Source: DVEG01 sp964405435 (GTDB taxonomy: Bacteria; Cyanobacteriota; Cyanobacteriia; Cyanobacteriales; Oscillatoriaceae). From it: DNA of 64,000 nucleotides. Every line of letters begins with the position of its first letter. The first letter of the stretch is position 1. Shown here in pieces: positions 44,433 through 53,392 of this stretch. Made by a program: the position numbers and the translations under genes. The notes below the pieces were generated by a model. The model was not told the origin of the DNA. It saw only the letters and a program-made list of their open reading frames with translations, and did not search any database. The stretch is taken from positions 1 through 64,000 of the forward strand of contig CAYOOD010000016.1 in the NCBI GenBank assembly GCA_964405435.1. Reading direction: 5' to 3'.

Positions 44433-44806
44433 CGCTAGCGCTTTTTTATGATTCTAGGATCGTTCTGATTGGGTTTAGGGGCGGGTTTATAGATACGCTC
44501 TATAAGACGGAGATATTTTTTACGAACCCGCTCTGTAACTCTTTATATTTTTTCAATTTCAGAAAAAAGGAAGAGTTAACTTAGTGGTGATAGGGGCAAC
44601 CTTAAACATCCTCATCAGTTATTGACGAAACTATTTGATAGTATAATACGCTCGTGTAACCAGGCCGTGAGTAAGGAAACTTTCTTGCATAAATAACTAG
44701 CCATATCTCTTTTTTTCTAGAAGTATTCATTTTTTACATAGGTTACGTTTCTCCCTTTAATGGTAGAATATAAAATCCGTTCTACAAAAAATATTCTGTT
44801 TCAGCG
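44433..44806. other. AT-rich intergenic region
   Basis: Immediately after the nuclease stop there is a short palindrome AGCGCTAGCGCT followed by TTTTTT, a possible weak terminator. The rest is AT-rich with no HIP1 site and several possible -10 boxes (for example TATAAT at 44642). No gene is visible. Confidence 0.5.
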
Positions 44807-45244
44807 ATGCAATTCTTCAACAAGTTCTTTGAAGTAGAAACCGACTCAGGCATTGGCATTTACAACATTACGCCACAAGTCCTGCACCTTCTGGAATCGA
44901 CCTCTATCAAAAATGGCCAAGTTATCGTATTTTCCCGCCACACGACAACGGCTTTAGCCATTAATGAATATGAAGTTAGGTTATTAGACGACCTCAAAAC
45001 CTATCTAAAAAAGTTAGCCCCACCGGATGAAAAATATTTGCACAATGACCTGCATTTGAGAGTGGTGCCGCCCGACGAACCGATGAATGCTCACTCGCAC
45101 TTGATGGCGATGATGCTCAATAACAGCGAAGTGATTCCCGTTGCTGAGGGGAAATTGGCGTTAGGAACGTGGCAATCTATCTTATTTTTCGATTTGGATG
45201 GCCCTCGGAAGCGGACGATCTTTGTCCAAATTAGCGGGGTGTAA
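44807..45244 (+). CDS. YjbQ/UPF0047-family protein
   Basis: A 145-residue protein of the YjbQ family. Signature residues are VFSRHTTTALAINEYE, HNDLHLR, NAHSHLMAMMLNNSEVIPV, LGTWQSILFFDLDGPRKRTI. Some members have weak thiamine-phosphate-synthase activity, but the true role is not settled. The length and start agree with the family. It stands alone downstream of the helicase-nuclease pair. Confidence 0.92.
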   Translation: MQFFNKFFEVETDSGIGIYNITPQVLHLLESTSIKNGQVIVFSRHTTTALAINEYEVRLLDDLKTYLKKLAPPDEKYLHNDLHLRVVPPDEPMNAHSHLMAMMLNNSEVIPVAEGKLALGTWQSILFFDLDGPRKRTIFVQISGV

Positions 45245-45260
45245 AAATTATGGCTGCGCG

Positions 45261-45284
45261 GTAAGCGCAGCTATGCCGCAGGCG
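45261..45284. repeat. 24-nt palindrome-like element, divergent copy
   Basis: GTAAGCGCAGCTATGCCGCA followed by GGCG, between GCG and ATCGCT. A weaker relative of the 25-nt element at 28746. Confidence 0.55.
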
Positions 45285-45373
45285 ATCGCTCCTGATGTGA
45301 CGGAAAGAGCGATCGCAGCCCAATGACGGCGATCGCTCCTGTGACTCTCTCAGAAATTCACTGCCTCAACTTA

Positions 45374-45721
45374 TCACCTGTTGCTCGGGACAAATTTAGT
45401 CAGCAACCCAGAAACCAGAGACAGAACGATAGCGCCAAATAATGCCGGCCAGAAACCCGCAACAGTCACCCCTGGCGTCAGATAAGCAACCAGCGACAGC
45501 GAAATCGCATTCACCACAAACAGAAATAACCCCAAGGTCAAAACCGTCAGAGGCAGCGTTAGAAGCGTCAAAATCGGTTTGACAATTGCATTGACTAACC
45601 CCATCATCACGACGGCAATCATAGCTGCTGTAAAATTTTCAATCAGAATTCCGGGTACAATCTTAGCGGTAATCACCAGCGAGACTGCCGTCAGCAGCCA
45701 AGTCAAAAAGAAATTGAGCAT
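45374..45721 (-). CDS. 4-TM phage-holin-family membrane protein, copy 2
   Basis: A 115-residue membrane protein closely related to the copy at 39489-39896; shared segments include FLTWLLTAVSLVITAKIVPG, LVNAIVKPILTLLTLPLTVL and TLGLFLFVVNAISLSLVAYL. It has four hydrophobic helices and a short basic end, without the C-terminal extension of copy 1. The role is unknown. Confidence 0.88.
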   Translation of the reverse strand: MLNFFLTWLLTAVSLVITAKIVPGILIENFTAAMIAVVMMGLVNAIVKPILTLLTLPLTVLTLGLFLFVVNAISLSLVAYLTPGVTVAGFWPALFGAIVLSLVSGLLTKFVPSNR

Positions 45722-45880
45722 AAGTTGTTTTGAACGTGAGTAACTAGGATTTTAGCGCTCTTCTCAGGCGATTGCACTCTCAAAATGCAGTAAACTAGAA
45801 AACAGCTATCCCGATCCGCGTTCCTGCTTTCGGGCCAGTTGCGGCAGCACGAGCCAACCTCATTATCATTAAACTCTCCA

Positions 45881-46378
45881 ATGCTTGCAATTTTACAGCA
45901 ATTCGCTGCCTTCCTAGTGGCAGTGGTTCTCATCAGTTGGGCTTCCCCAGCCCTAGCATCAGATTATCCCCCTCCCCTCTCGTTTAGCAATGCCCAGCTC
46001 TCCGGGCGCGATTTCTCCGGGCAAACCCTACGGGTGGCCGAATTTTCCAATGCTAATTTGCATTCGACAAACTTTTCGGGTGCCGACTTGCACGGGGCGA
46101 TTTTCAGCACCTCCGTGATGACGCAGGCAAATCTGCACGGCGCTGATTTGAGCAATGCAATGGCGGATGGGGTGAACTTCACTGGAGCCAACCTCAGCGA
46201 TGCAGTTTTTCAAGAAACCATCTTCTTGCGCTCCGTCTTTAAAGATGCAAATATTACCAGCGCGGATTTTACCGATGCCATGTTGGATGGTGCCCAAGTT
46301 AAAGAACTCTGCGCTAAAGCGTCGGGCGTCAACTCCAAAACTGGCGTCGCCACCCGCGATTCTCTGGGATGTCGTTAA
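45881..46378 (+). CDS. Exported pentapeptide-repeat protein, probably lumenal
   Basis: A 165-residue protein. I start at ATG 45881, giving a signal peptide of about 27 residues ending in SPALASDYPP; the frame upstream to 45839 adds polar residues. The mature part consists of A(D/N)LxX pentapeptide repeats (NANLHSTNFSGADLHGAIFS, ADLSNAMADGVNFTGANLSD), forming a right-handed beta-helix. The end CAKASGVNSKTGVATRDSLGC, with two cysteines likely to form a disulphide, is typical of thylakoid-lumen pentapeptide proteins related to TL15. Its function is structural or regulatory and unknown. Confidence 0.88.
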   Translation: MLAILQQFAAFLVAVVLISWASPALASDYPPPLSFSNAQLSGRDFSGQTLRVAEFSNANLHSTNFSGADLHGAIFSTSVMTQANLHGADLSNAMADGVNFTGANLSDAVFQETIFLRSVFKDANITSADFTDAMLDGAQVKELCAKASGVNSKTGVATRDSLGCR

Positions 46379-46460
46379 TCTCTGCTTTAACCTATTTTTC
46401 ACAGGTGGTTTGAGCGTTTGAAGCTTCTGGAGTTCGGGCGAGCGCCTTTCTTAACGGGCG

Positions 46461-46484
46461 TGAAGCGCAGCTATCGCGCAGCGA
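46461..46484. repeat. 24-nt palindrome inserted in a HIP1 site
   Basis: TGAAGCGCAGCTATCGCGCA followed by GCGA, between GGGCG and ATCGCT; removal restores GGCGATCGCT. Confidence 0.8.
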
Positions 46485-46629
46485 ATCGCTCGAACTCATC
46501 CCACCATCCTGCCCTCTTAAAATTTCTCTCAGCCCCTGAGAAAAGCAGACTTTTTGTTACGATTTATGTCCGAATTGCCTCGCAGCCAAGTCGAACGTGC
46601 CATGATAAAAAATTGTAGAATTAAATGCC

Positions 46630-47805
46630 GTGCAAGCAAAGCAAGTGAAGCGAGTTGGAGTTATAGGCGGCGGGCAGTTGGCTTGGATGATGGCAGCCGC
46701 CGCAGAAAAATTGGGGATTGAGCTAGCAGTACAAACCCCTCACGCGAGCGATCCGGCAGCAGCGATCGCCTCTCAAACCGTTTTTGCAGCGATCGACGAC
46801 GCCGCAGCCACAGCCAAATTAGCCACCTTCTGCGATGTCATCACCTTTGAAAATGAATTCGTCAATCTAGAAGCCTTAATCCCTCTAGCCCAACAGGGCA
46901 TCTGCTTTCGTCCAAAACTACAAGTATTAGCCCCCATCCTTGACAAATATCACCAGCGATGCTACCTGCGGGATTTAGGCTTGCCCGTACCGAAGTTTAT
47001 CGCGTGGGAAAAAGAAACTCCCGAATCCCCAAATCCCCAAATCCCGGCATCCGAGCAACCTTTGGGCTTTCCAGTCGTGATGAAAGCTCGACGCCACGGT
47101 TACGACGGGCAAGGCACGGTTATTCTCAAACAAGCCGCCGATTTAGAATCCAACTGGCAGCGCTGGGGATATCCGTCCGTTTTACTAGAAGAATTTGTCC
47201 CCTTCGACCGCGAATTAGCGGTTATTGCCGCCCGTTCTACTTCTGGGGAAATCGTTATTTACCCGATAGTCGAAACCCAGCAGGAAAATCAAGTTTGCCG
47301 CCGGGTATTGGTGCCGGCTTTTCTGGAACCGCAGGTAGCGGCAGAAATAGAAGCGATCGCCCGTACCCTCTTAGAAAGTTTACAAGCAGTCGGATTATTT
47401 GCCATTGAGTTATTTTTAACCAGCGACGGCAAAGTTCTCGTCAATGAAATTGCCCCCCGCACTCACAATTCGGGGCATTTCTCCATCGACGCTTGTTTCA
47501 CCTCTCAATTTGAGATGCACCTGCGAGCGGTTTGCGAACACCCGCTCGGCAATCCCTCCCTCAATTGTGCGGGTGCGGTGATGGTGAATCTGTTGGGTTT
47601 CGAGCATTCTCACAATGATTACCCGGAAAAACGGCAGCAACTTGCTGAAATTCCCGGCGCTCGCGTTCACTGGTACGGCAAGGCAGAATCCCGCCCGGGG
47701 CGGAAATTGGGGCACGTTACGGTTCTGGTTTCCGCTAATGGTGAAAATTTATACCGAGAAGAAGAAGCGATCGCCCGCAGGTGCGAGGAAATCTGGTATC
47801 GGTGA
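46630..47805 (+). CDS. purK: N5-carboxyaminoimidazole ribonucleotide synthase
   Basis: ATP-grasp enzyme of purine synthesis that carboxylates AIR. 391 residues from GTG 46630; the N-terminus VGVIGGGQLAWMMAAAA, the central GFPVVMKARRHGYDGQGT and the C-terminal FLTSDGKVLVNEIAPRTHNSGHFSID are diagnostic. The segment SPNPQIPAS (about residue 136) is encoded by an in-frame 8-nt tandem repeat (AATCCCCA units at 47025-47046) in a surface loop. A probable 6S RNA gene lies downstream, an arrangement described for Synechococcus. Confidence 0.95.
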   Translation: MQAKQVKRVGVIGGGQLAWMMAAAAEKLGIELAVQTPHASDPAAAIASQTVFAAIDDAAATAKLATFCDVITFENEFVNLEALIPLAQQGICFRPKLQVLAPILDKYHQRCYLRDLGLPVPKFIAWEKETPESPNPQIPASEQPLGFPVVMKARRHGYDGQGTVILKQAADLESNWQRWGYPSVLLEEFVPFDRELAVIAARSTSGEIVIYPIVETQQENQVCRRVLVPAFLEPQVAAEIEAIARTLLESLQAVGLFAIELFLTSDGKVLVNEIAPRTHNSGHFSIDACFTSQFEMHLRAVCEHPLGNPSLNCAGAVMVNLLGFEHSHNDYPEKRQQLAEIPGARVHWYGKAESRPGRKLGHVTVLVSANGENLYREEEAIARRCEEIWYR

Positions 47806-47825
47806 TTTTTTTCTCTTTCAGAAAC

Positions 47826-48052
47826 CGGGGGCATCCCGATGCTTGTAAATCCGGGTGTAGGGGCTGTAGGGGCTTTCGCATTCGCGCATAAAGTTTTCGG
47901 GGCAAGCAATCAAGATTTATCCGCGTTAGCGACAGCCATGCCCGAAGGGCTCTATGCTTCGCCCTTACAGGCGCAGATAATCTGTCGGTTTACAGTCAAA
48001 ATTTATTCGCTTGTCTCTAGCCCCTACTTTAGGGGGATGCTCCCATTCTGCT
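47826..48052. repeat. Composite interspersed palindromic repeat
   Basis: A long degenerate copy: GTAGGGGCTTTCGCATTCGC-like left end, an internal part with GCGTTAGCGACAGCCATGCC and ATGCTTCGCCCTTAC, and a right end CTAGCCCCTAC. It is flanked by GGGGGCATCCCGATGC and GGGGGATGCTCCC. It seems to be several repeats nested in each other and separates purK from the RNA gene. Confidence 0.65.
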
Positions 48053-48249
48053 GCTTCATTACCTGCGATATTTACCCGACTGTTCGCTCAAGCCCACAAG
48101 CGGCGTGCATTCTTTTTATCTCTATTATAACACAACTTCTCAGCACTTTCAACAGAGTTGAAGAATTGGCCTGCTTCGGACAAATTTTCTTTTACCCCTT
48201 GTCAGCTTCAAGGAGATTGATTAGAATGAGAGTGGTTGCACTGAGACGT

Positions 48250-48462
48250 TGGTGACTGCCAATAATGTTTTGTGATCTATGTCTTGTTAAATAAGGGAGT
48301 CTGAGAGAGCTAGCGGCAGTAGACCGGCCTAGTAGCCGGAAACTTTAAGCTGGACAAGTGATTCCCCCCTGGCTCGTCCAGGTCAAAAACTGAGGTAAGA
48401 CGGCGTCCCGGTGAACCTCAAAGAATTTTTTCTCCTCTGTCATTGAGACAGGGGAGCTTTTG
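48250..48462 (+). ncRNA. ssaA: Probable 6S RNA
   Basis: A structured plus-strand transcript ending in a strong terminator. It includes hairpins CCGGC-CTAGTA-GCCGG (48324-48339), CTGGAC/GTCCAG (about 48350-48381) and TGAGGT/ACCTCA (48391-48420), plus a pairing ACTGCC/GGCAGT between the 5' part and the body. In cyanobacteria the 6S RNA gene ssaA is known to lie just downstream of purK, and this is the only structured locus in that position. The 5' end is not determined; 48250-48290 is a guess. It could be another small RNA. Confidence 0.65.
48432..48462 (+). terminator. Terminator of the probable 6S RNA
   Basis: 10-bp stem CTCCTCTGTC/GACAGGGGAG (one G-U), loop ATTGA, then CTTTTG. The opposite strand lacks a T-run, so it serves the plus strand. 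Confidence 0.85.
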
Positions 48463-48519
48463 TATTTAGGAGATGACAGGGGCCATCGCTTGGATGTCAG
48501 CAGCCGGCCCCGCGAAGTC

Positions 48520-48840
48520 TCAAACGGCGACGGGCTCCGGCTTGGGTTCTGGGACTTCTTGCTTGACCGTCAGATAGCGAATCACGTCATCGCTCAGGCG
48601 CATTGCCCGCTCCACGATCGCCACGACGTGGCCTTCGGCTTTGTAGTTCATCTGGATGTAGATGCCTTCCCGGTACTTGCCCAGTTCGTAAGCGAGGCGG
48701 CGCTTGCCGCGATGCTGCGTGTCGATTTGCTCGGCATTGTTGTCGCGCAGGATCTTTTGATATTTGGCGATCGCTGCTTCCGTCAGTTCTTCGCCCAGAT
48801 CCGGGCGCAAAATGTACATGGTTTCGTAAATGTAGCTCAT
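48520..48840 (-). CDS. rpsF: 30S ribosomal protein S6
   Basis: Small-subunit ribosomal protein of 106 residues. The ATG at 48840 gives MSYIYETMYILRPDLGEEL, the standard start; the frame is open 12 codons further. The family core HRGKRRLAYELGKYREGIYIQMNY is clear, and the C-terminus ends with an acidic/Pro tail PEPKPEPVAV, common in cyanobacterial S6. It is monocistronic here, without rpsR or ssb beside it, as usual in cyanobacteria. Confidence 0.96.
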   Translation of the reverse strand: MSYIYETMYILRPDLGEELTEAAIAKYQKILRDNNAEQIDTQHRGKRRLAYELGKYREGIYIQMNYKAEGHVVAIVERAMRLSDDVIRYLTVKQEVPEPKPEPVAV

Positions 48841-49485
48841 CACTTTCCTCTTGTTTTGACCTTCTCTCTCCCTCAAGCAGTCCGGATCGGACAGGCAAGG
48901 CTTTCAGACTCTTGACGAGTCCGACCGCTTCGGAATCCCTCGATCTCGGCAGGTGGGTTGCCTGCCACAAACCGCGAAATCTGCCGCCGGCAAGTTCAGC
49001 ACCCGTGTTGGTCGCTTTTTACTTGCAAATCTTATATGTTAGCAGTTCGCGCATCCGATCCGCAAGACTTTTGACGCTTTTCTAGGATTTGCTTATAAAC
49101 TTGCATTAAATAATCGCTCTGCAAGTTTTGTTTTATCTATAACTTTGCCTTTCTTCGTCGGGTGAGTCTGAGATAGGAAACCTAAAATCTAACAATGGCA
49201 GCCTCAGCCAGAAACGAAGTCAGCGCTGAGTCGTGCAGGCCAAGCACCCACGGCACAGGAGGGGCAGGCAGCAGATCGGGGAGCTGCAAAACACGGGCTG
49301 GCCAAACCGCACGGTTGCTCAACCGCCACGCTGGCGAGCGAGACATTACAATATGGTGGATTTCGATAAGATACCAATTGACGTTCTTTCCTGATGGGTG
49401 TTTCTAGGCTGCAAACCCGGAAAATCCAGATTTCAGCCGGCCACAGATAACCTCATCAACCCATATTAAGGCATAAGTTACAGTC
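48841..49485. other. Intergenic region rpsF-FAH gene
   Basis: The divergent promoters of rpsF and the FAH-family gene must lie here. A GC-rich, probably structured segment lies at about 49195-49345 (AACAATGGCAGCCTCAGCC... CGCCACGCTGGCGAGCGAG). I could not match it to a known RNA and no frame looks coding. Confidence 0.4.
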
Positions 49486-50277
49486 ATGGCACAGCGCTAT
49501 GTCCGCATCCAAACAGCAGAAAAACGCATTTACTACGGTTTATTGCAGCTAAGCCGAGGCGTTCAGGTTCTCGACGCCCCTCCTTGGCTGAAAGGACAAC
49601 CCACCGAACTCGTGTTAGAGCCGGATAGTTACCAGCTTTTGGCTCCGTGCGCTCCCTCGAAAATTGTTGCCGTCGGCAAAAATTATGCCGATCACGCCGC
49701 TGAAATGGGAACGCCCGTTCCGGCAGAACCCCTGCTATTCCTGAAACCGCCCACCGCGATCGTTCCCATAGGGGCAGAAATCTGGTATCCCCCTCAGTCA
49801 CAGCGGGTAGATTATGAAGGAGAACTGGCCCTCGTCATCGGAGAGCCTTGCACGGACTGCACCCCGGAGCAGGCGCAAGCCAAAATATGGGGCTATACTA
49901 TTGCCAATGACGTGACGGCTAGGGACTTGCAACAGCGAGACGGTCAGTGGACGCGAGCCAAAGGTTTTGATACCTTCTGTCCTCTCGGGCCGTGGATTGT
50001 CCGAGAACTCAGCCCGAGCGCGCGCTTGCAGACGTTCGTGAATGAAAATTCCCAACCGGTGCAATCTGCTCTGATCGAGCAGATGGTATTTCCACCCGAC
50101 GTGCTGGTGTCTTATATCTCGCAGGTGATGACACTCCTACCCGGAGATGTGGTGCTGACGGGAACCCCACAAGGGATAGGGCCTCTGTTCGCGGGCGATC
50201 GCGTCCGCGTCGAAATCGAAGGCATTGGCAGCTTAGAAAATACCGTGGTGGCAAGGCGAACTCCCCGGGTGCAATAG
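49486..50277 (+). CDS. Fumarylacetoacetate hydrolase (FAH)-family protein
   Basis: A 263-residue member of the FAH superfamily, hydrolases/decarboxylases of beta-keto acids and related compounds. The C-terminal catalytic domain starts KIVAVGKNYADHAAEMG; the metal ligands are in VDYEGELALVIG (Glu, Glu) and ANDVTARDLQ (Asp); GFDTFCPLGPWIV and VVLTGTPQGIGP follow. The substrate cannot be assigned; oxaloacetate decarboxylation or acylpyruvate hydrolysis are typical for this subgroup. The ATG start at 49486 is unambiguous. Confidence 0.92.
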   Translation: MAQRYVRIQTAEKRIYYGLLQLSRGVQVLDAPPWLKGQPTELVLEPDSYQLLAPCAPSKIVAVGKNYADHAAEMGTPVPAEPLLFLKPPTAIVPIGAEIWYPPQSQRVDYEGELALVIGEPCTDCTPEQAQAKIWGYTIANDVTARDLQQRDGQWTRAKGFDTFCPLGPWIVRELSPSARLQTFVNENSQPVQSALIEQMVFPPDVLVSYISQVMTLLPGDVVLTGTPQGIGPLFAGDRVRVEIEGIGSLENTVVARRTPRVQ

Positions 50278-50320
50278 CAGGTCGAACGTGCTATCAGGGT
50301 GTTATCGCTCCTCACCACAC

Positions 50321-50800
50321 CTAGCGCACTTGCATGTGAACCGCATCCGAAATCGTGGGAATTTCTGCATAGCGCCCTAATGCCGACTGAACCACAGCAT
50401 AGCCAAAGGCTGCCACGATCCCTAAAAATATCATGTTCGACAGAGTTTCTATGATAAATCCCACCGGCATACTCGGCGTCAAAAGCCGCAAAATCAGACC
50501 GGCCAAAATCAAAACGATGTCTAGAAGAATGGCCTGCATCGCATTAAAGCGAATAAAGTGACTGATATTTTCATTTCTAACTACCCCTAAATAGAGGGCA
50601 AAGAAAATAATCAGCCCTGCAAAAGGAATGCCGTAGTAAGCCGCTAGCAACGGCTGCAGTGGCCCGATCAAAATTTGTGCTAAAATTGGAAACTGCCTGA
50701 ACAAATAGGTGCCAAATCCCAGTCCTTCAATCAAAGGAAGCAGATAGGGCAGGCAAGCAAAAATCCGATCTGAAACGGTCGTCGATCCGCGCCAAGACAT
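50321..50800 (-). CDS. Tic20-family membrane protein
   Basis: A 159-residue membrane protein with four helices, homologous to the Tic20 subunit of the chloroplast import channel. The ATG at 50800 is preceded by AAAGGAGGATCGGTG; an earlier GTG would include the ribosome site itself, so it is rejected. Features are ACLPYLLPLIEGLGFG, FFALYLGVVRNENISHFIRF and NAMQAILLDIVLIL. Its role in cyanobacteria is uncertain, probably membrane protein handling. Confidence 0.9.
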   Translation of the reverse strand: MSWRGSTTVSDRIFACLPYLLPLIEGLGFGTYLFRQFPILAQILIGPLQPLLAAYYGIPFAGLIIFFALYLGVVRNENISHFIRFNAMQAILLDIVLILAGLILRLLTPSMPVGFIIETLSNMIFLGIVAAFGYAVVQSALGRYAEIPTISDAVHMQVR

Positions 50801-50950
50801 CACCGATCCTCCTTTCACCCGAGTGTCATTCGTCAGTCTTTCCTGAACTCAGGATAGCGCAGTTGCCGCACGACTATCGCCGCGATCGCCACTTCTGCGT
50901 CCGGAGTTTTCGCCAGCGAAGCAGCAGTCCCCGCCGAACCGCCCCGATCC

Positions 50951-51148
50951 TCATTCGATATTGGCGATGCGAAAGCCCATCTGACACTCGTACATATTTT
51001 GTTGGCTTTCGGCGAGTTTGCCAACTGGAGAGCCGCAGCAGAGTTGACCGCGACGCCAGCGGGGTTGGCCACTTCGATCGGCCATCAAGCAGGTTTGGCA
51101 AACTTGCTGAGGAGCCACGATCCGGTCGTCCATCAAAATCACCAACAT
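50951..51148 (-). CDS. Small conserved cysteine-rich cyanobacterial protein
   Basis: A 65-residue protein, MLVILMDDRIVAPQQVCQTC then GQPRWRRGQLCCGSPV and ending ECQMGFRIANIE. The cysteines (CQTC, then CC, then C) could bind zinc or another metal. AGGAGAGG lies 8 nt before the ATG, a good ribosome site. I recall near-identical unnamed proteins in other cyanobacteria. Function unknown. It lies about 150 bp upstream of the Tic20 gene in the same direction. Confidence 0.8.
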   Translation of the reverse strand: MLVILMDDRIVAPQQVCQTCLMADRSGQPRWRRGQLCCGSPVGKLAESQQNMYECQMGFRIANIE

Positions 51149-51509
51149 TCCACACCTCTCCTAGCCCAGCAGCCCCTAAATCCATTCTATGTCAGACTTT
51201 CAGGGATTTTCGACAAATTAATACACAGCTTAATGTGCCAGTCAGAACGGCGAAGTATCGCTTGCATCATTTCTCACAAAAATATACAAATGCTAAACGG
51301 CCTCTCGCTCCGGGGAACCCCAGCCAGCGCCGAACCACTGGCGGCTGTTCTTCCCAAGCACCGACTTCCTTTCTTGGAACCAAGCAGGTTATAATGACAA
51401 GTCTGGGGAAAATTGGCAGGTGAAAATAAAAACCGCCTTCTGGGCGATAAAAAGCGCCCCAGCCCTGAAATTAAAAAGAATTTGAACATTTTTCCTGGGG
51501 GAAAGCCCT
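51149..51509. other. Region upstream of glyA
   Basis: Divergent promoter region. A consensus -10 TATAAT at 51390-51395 points to glyA, with a poor -35. A GC-rich inverted segment GCCTTCTGGGCGATAAAAAG follows in the leader. No riboswitch class is recognised. Confidence 0.4.
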
Positions 51510-52793
51510 GTGACTCAGACAAACTTAGACTTCCTGGCCAAAACCGATCCAGTCGTTGCCGGTTTCATCGAACAGGAACTCAAGCGCCAGCGGGATCACC
51601 TCGAACTGATTGCTAGCGAAAACTTTACCTCAGCAGCAGTCCTGGCTGCCCAAGGTTCAGTGCTGACTAACAAGTATGCAGAGGGATTGCCCGGTAAGCG
51701 CTATTACGGCGGTTGCGAGTTTATCGACTCCATCGAGCAATTGGCAATCGATCGCGCTAAGCAGCTATTTGGCGCTGCTCATGCCAACGTCCAACCCCAC
51801 TCCGGCGCGCAGGCAAATTTTGCGGTTTTCCTGGCCCTGTTAGAGCCCGGGGACACGATTATGGGCATGGACCTGTCCCACGGCGGCCACTTGACCCACG
51901 GTTCGCCCGTTAACGTCTCCGGCAAGTGGTTTCAAGTCCGCCATTACGGCGTCAGTCGGGAAACAGAACAGCTCGACTACGACCAAATTCGGGAACAGGC
52001 TCTACAGCACAAGCCTAAGTTGATCGTCTGCGGCTATTCGGCTTATCCCCGAGTCATTGAGTTTGAAAAGTTTCGCGCGATCGCCGACGAAGTAGGTGCC
52101 TACCTGCTCGCCGATATTGCCCACATCGCCGGATTGGTGGCCACGGGACATCACCCCAGCCCCATGCCCCACTGCCACGTCGTCACCACCACCACTCACA
52201 AAACCCTGCGCGGACCGAGAGGCGGGCTGATCTTGACCAACGACCCCGAACTGGGCAAAAAGTTGGACAAAGCCGTTTTCCCGGGGACTCAGGGCGGGCC
52301 ATTGGAACACGTCATCGCCGGAAAAGCCGTGGCTTTTGGCGAAGCCCTCCAGCCAGAATTTAAAACCTACTCGGGACGAGTGATAGAAAATGCCCGCGCT
52401 CTGGCGGCACAGTTGCAGAAACGGGGCCTCAAAATCGTCTCCGGCGGCACCGACAACCACCTGATGCTCGTCGATCTCAGAAATATCGGCATGACCGGCA
52501 AGCAGGCAGACCAGTTAGTCGGCGAAATCAACATTACCGCCAACAAAAATACGGTTCCCTTCGATCCCGAGTCGCCCTTCGTAACGAGCGGGCTGCGGCT
52601 GGGTTCGCCCGCTGTCACCACGCGGGGCATGGGCACCGCCGAATTTACAGAAATCGCTGACATTATTGCCGATCGCCTGCTCAATCCAGAAGATGCAGCA
52701 GTGGCCCGTTCTTGCCGGCAGCGGGTGGCAGCCCTGTGCGATCGCTTCCCCCTCTACCCCCACCTGACTATCCCCGTCCCAGCTCTGGCATAA
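51510..52793 (+). CDS. glyA: Serine hydroxymethyltransferase
   Basis: PLP enzyme interconverting serine and glycine with tetrahydrofolate; central to one-carbon metabolism and photorespiration. 427 residues from GTG 51510 (GGGGGAAAGCCCT upstream). Motifs: HLELIASENFTSAAV, NKYAEGLPGKRYYGGCEFID, DLSHGGHLTHG, DIAHIAGLVATGHHP, and VVTTTTHKTLRGPRGG with the PLP lysine at about residue 231. glyA, wecA-like and cinA in the same order are a conserved cyanobacterial neighbourhood as far as I recall. Confidence 0.97.
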   Translation: MTQTNLDFLAKTDPVVAGFIEQELKRQRDHLELIASENFTSAAVLAAQGSVLTNKYAEGLPGKRYYGGCEFIDSIEQLAIDRAKQLFGAAHANVQPHSGAQANFAVFLALLEPGDTIMGMDLSHGGHLTHGSPVNVSGKWFQVRHYGVSRETEQLDYDQIREQALQHKPKLIVCGYSAYPRVIEFEKFRAIADEVGAYLLADIAHIAGLVATGHHPSPMPHCHVVTTTTHKTLRGPRGGLILTNDPELGKKLDKAVFPGTQGGPLEHVIAGKAVAFGEALQPEFKTYSGRVIENARALAAQLQKRGLKIVSGGTDNHLMLVDLRNIGMTGKQADQLVGEINITANKNTVPFDPESPFVTSGLRLGSPAVTTRGMGTAEFTEIADIIADRLLNPEDAAVARSCRQRVAALCDRFPLYPHLTIPVPALA

Positions 52794-53392
52794 AACAGCC
52801 TCTCTGCGGGCCTGCCGATCGAGTCAGCGCAGGCCCGTAAAACTATTTAGCGCTAAAATTGCAAAAATATGCCTCGTCACTCATAACTAAGCGATACTAA
52901 GCGATCGAAACGCACTTGCATTTACAATCTAAAAATAAAGTATAAATTAGCGCCGCCTGCTTTACCTCGACTGGCTGCCCGCAAGGAGGGAAGGCAACCA
53001 CCTATGTGAAAGAACCGTGGAGACTTTCCCGCCCGCCTTCGGCATAGCAAACCGCGAAAAAAGCAACCTGTATCTTCCCCGTCCAATAGGTAAATATTCC
53101 AGGTAATTTGCCAGCGGAGTTCCTATAACGTCCAATGCCCGAGCCCCAGCCTTGAGAAAGGGCGGGCATTGAGAAAAAACAGTGCTTCGGTCTGCACGCT
53201 TTGCAAGCAACCTGCCGCGAATACCTGCAATTCCAGAGCCGATGCCCCCTCGCAAGCGATCGCCCGAAACATAAATCTCCGCAGTTAAATATTCTTCATA
53301 ATATTTCCTGTAGACTGCACCGAACAGTGAATGTCTCAAATGTAGTAGACTCTGCCTGAAACCCTAGTCGTATCGCACCCTATTTATTTCAG
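52794..53392. other. Intergenic region glyA-wecA
   Basis: Hairpin CGGGCCTGC (52807-52815) / GCAGGCCCG (52829-52837), probably ending glyA though without a strong T-run. A 125-codon minus frame at 52962-53339 shows no family resemblance and I do not call it. The rest is unassigned. Confidence 0.4.

Noticed and set aside
48250..48462. Leader or riboswitch of a downstream gene
   Set aside because: The next gene (rpsF) is on the opposite strand, and the terminator faces the plus strand, so a free RNA fits better.
52962..53339. 125-codon minus frame between glyA and the wecA-like gene
   Set aside because: No domain, mixed composition and no ribosome site; probably chance.
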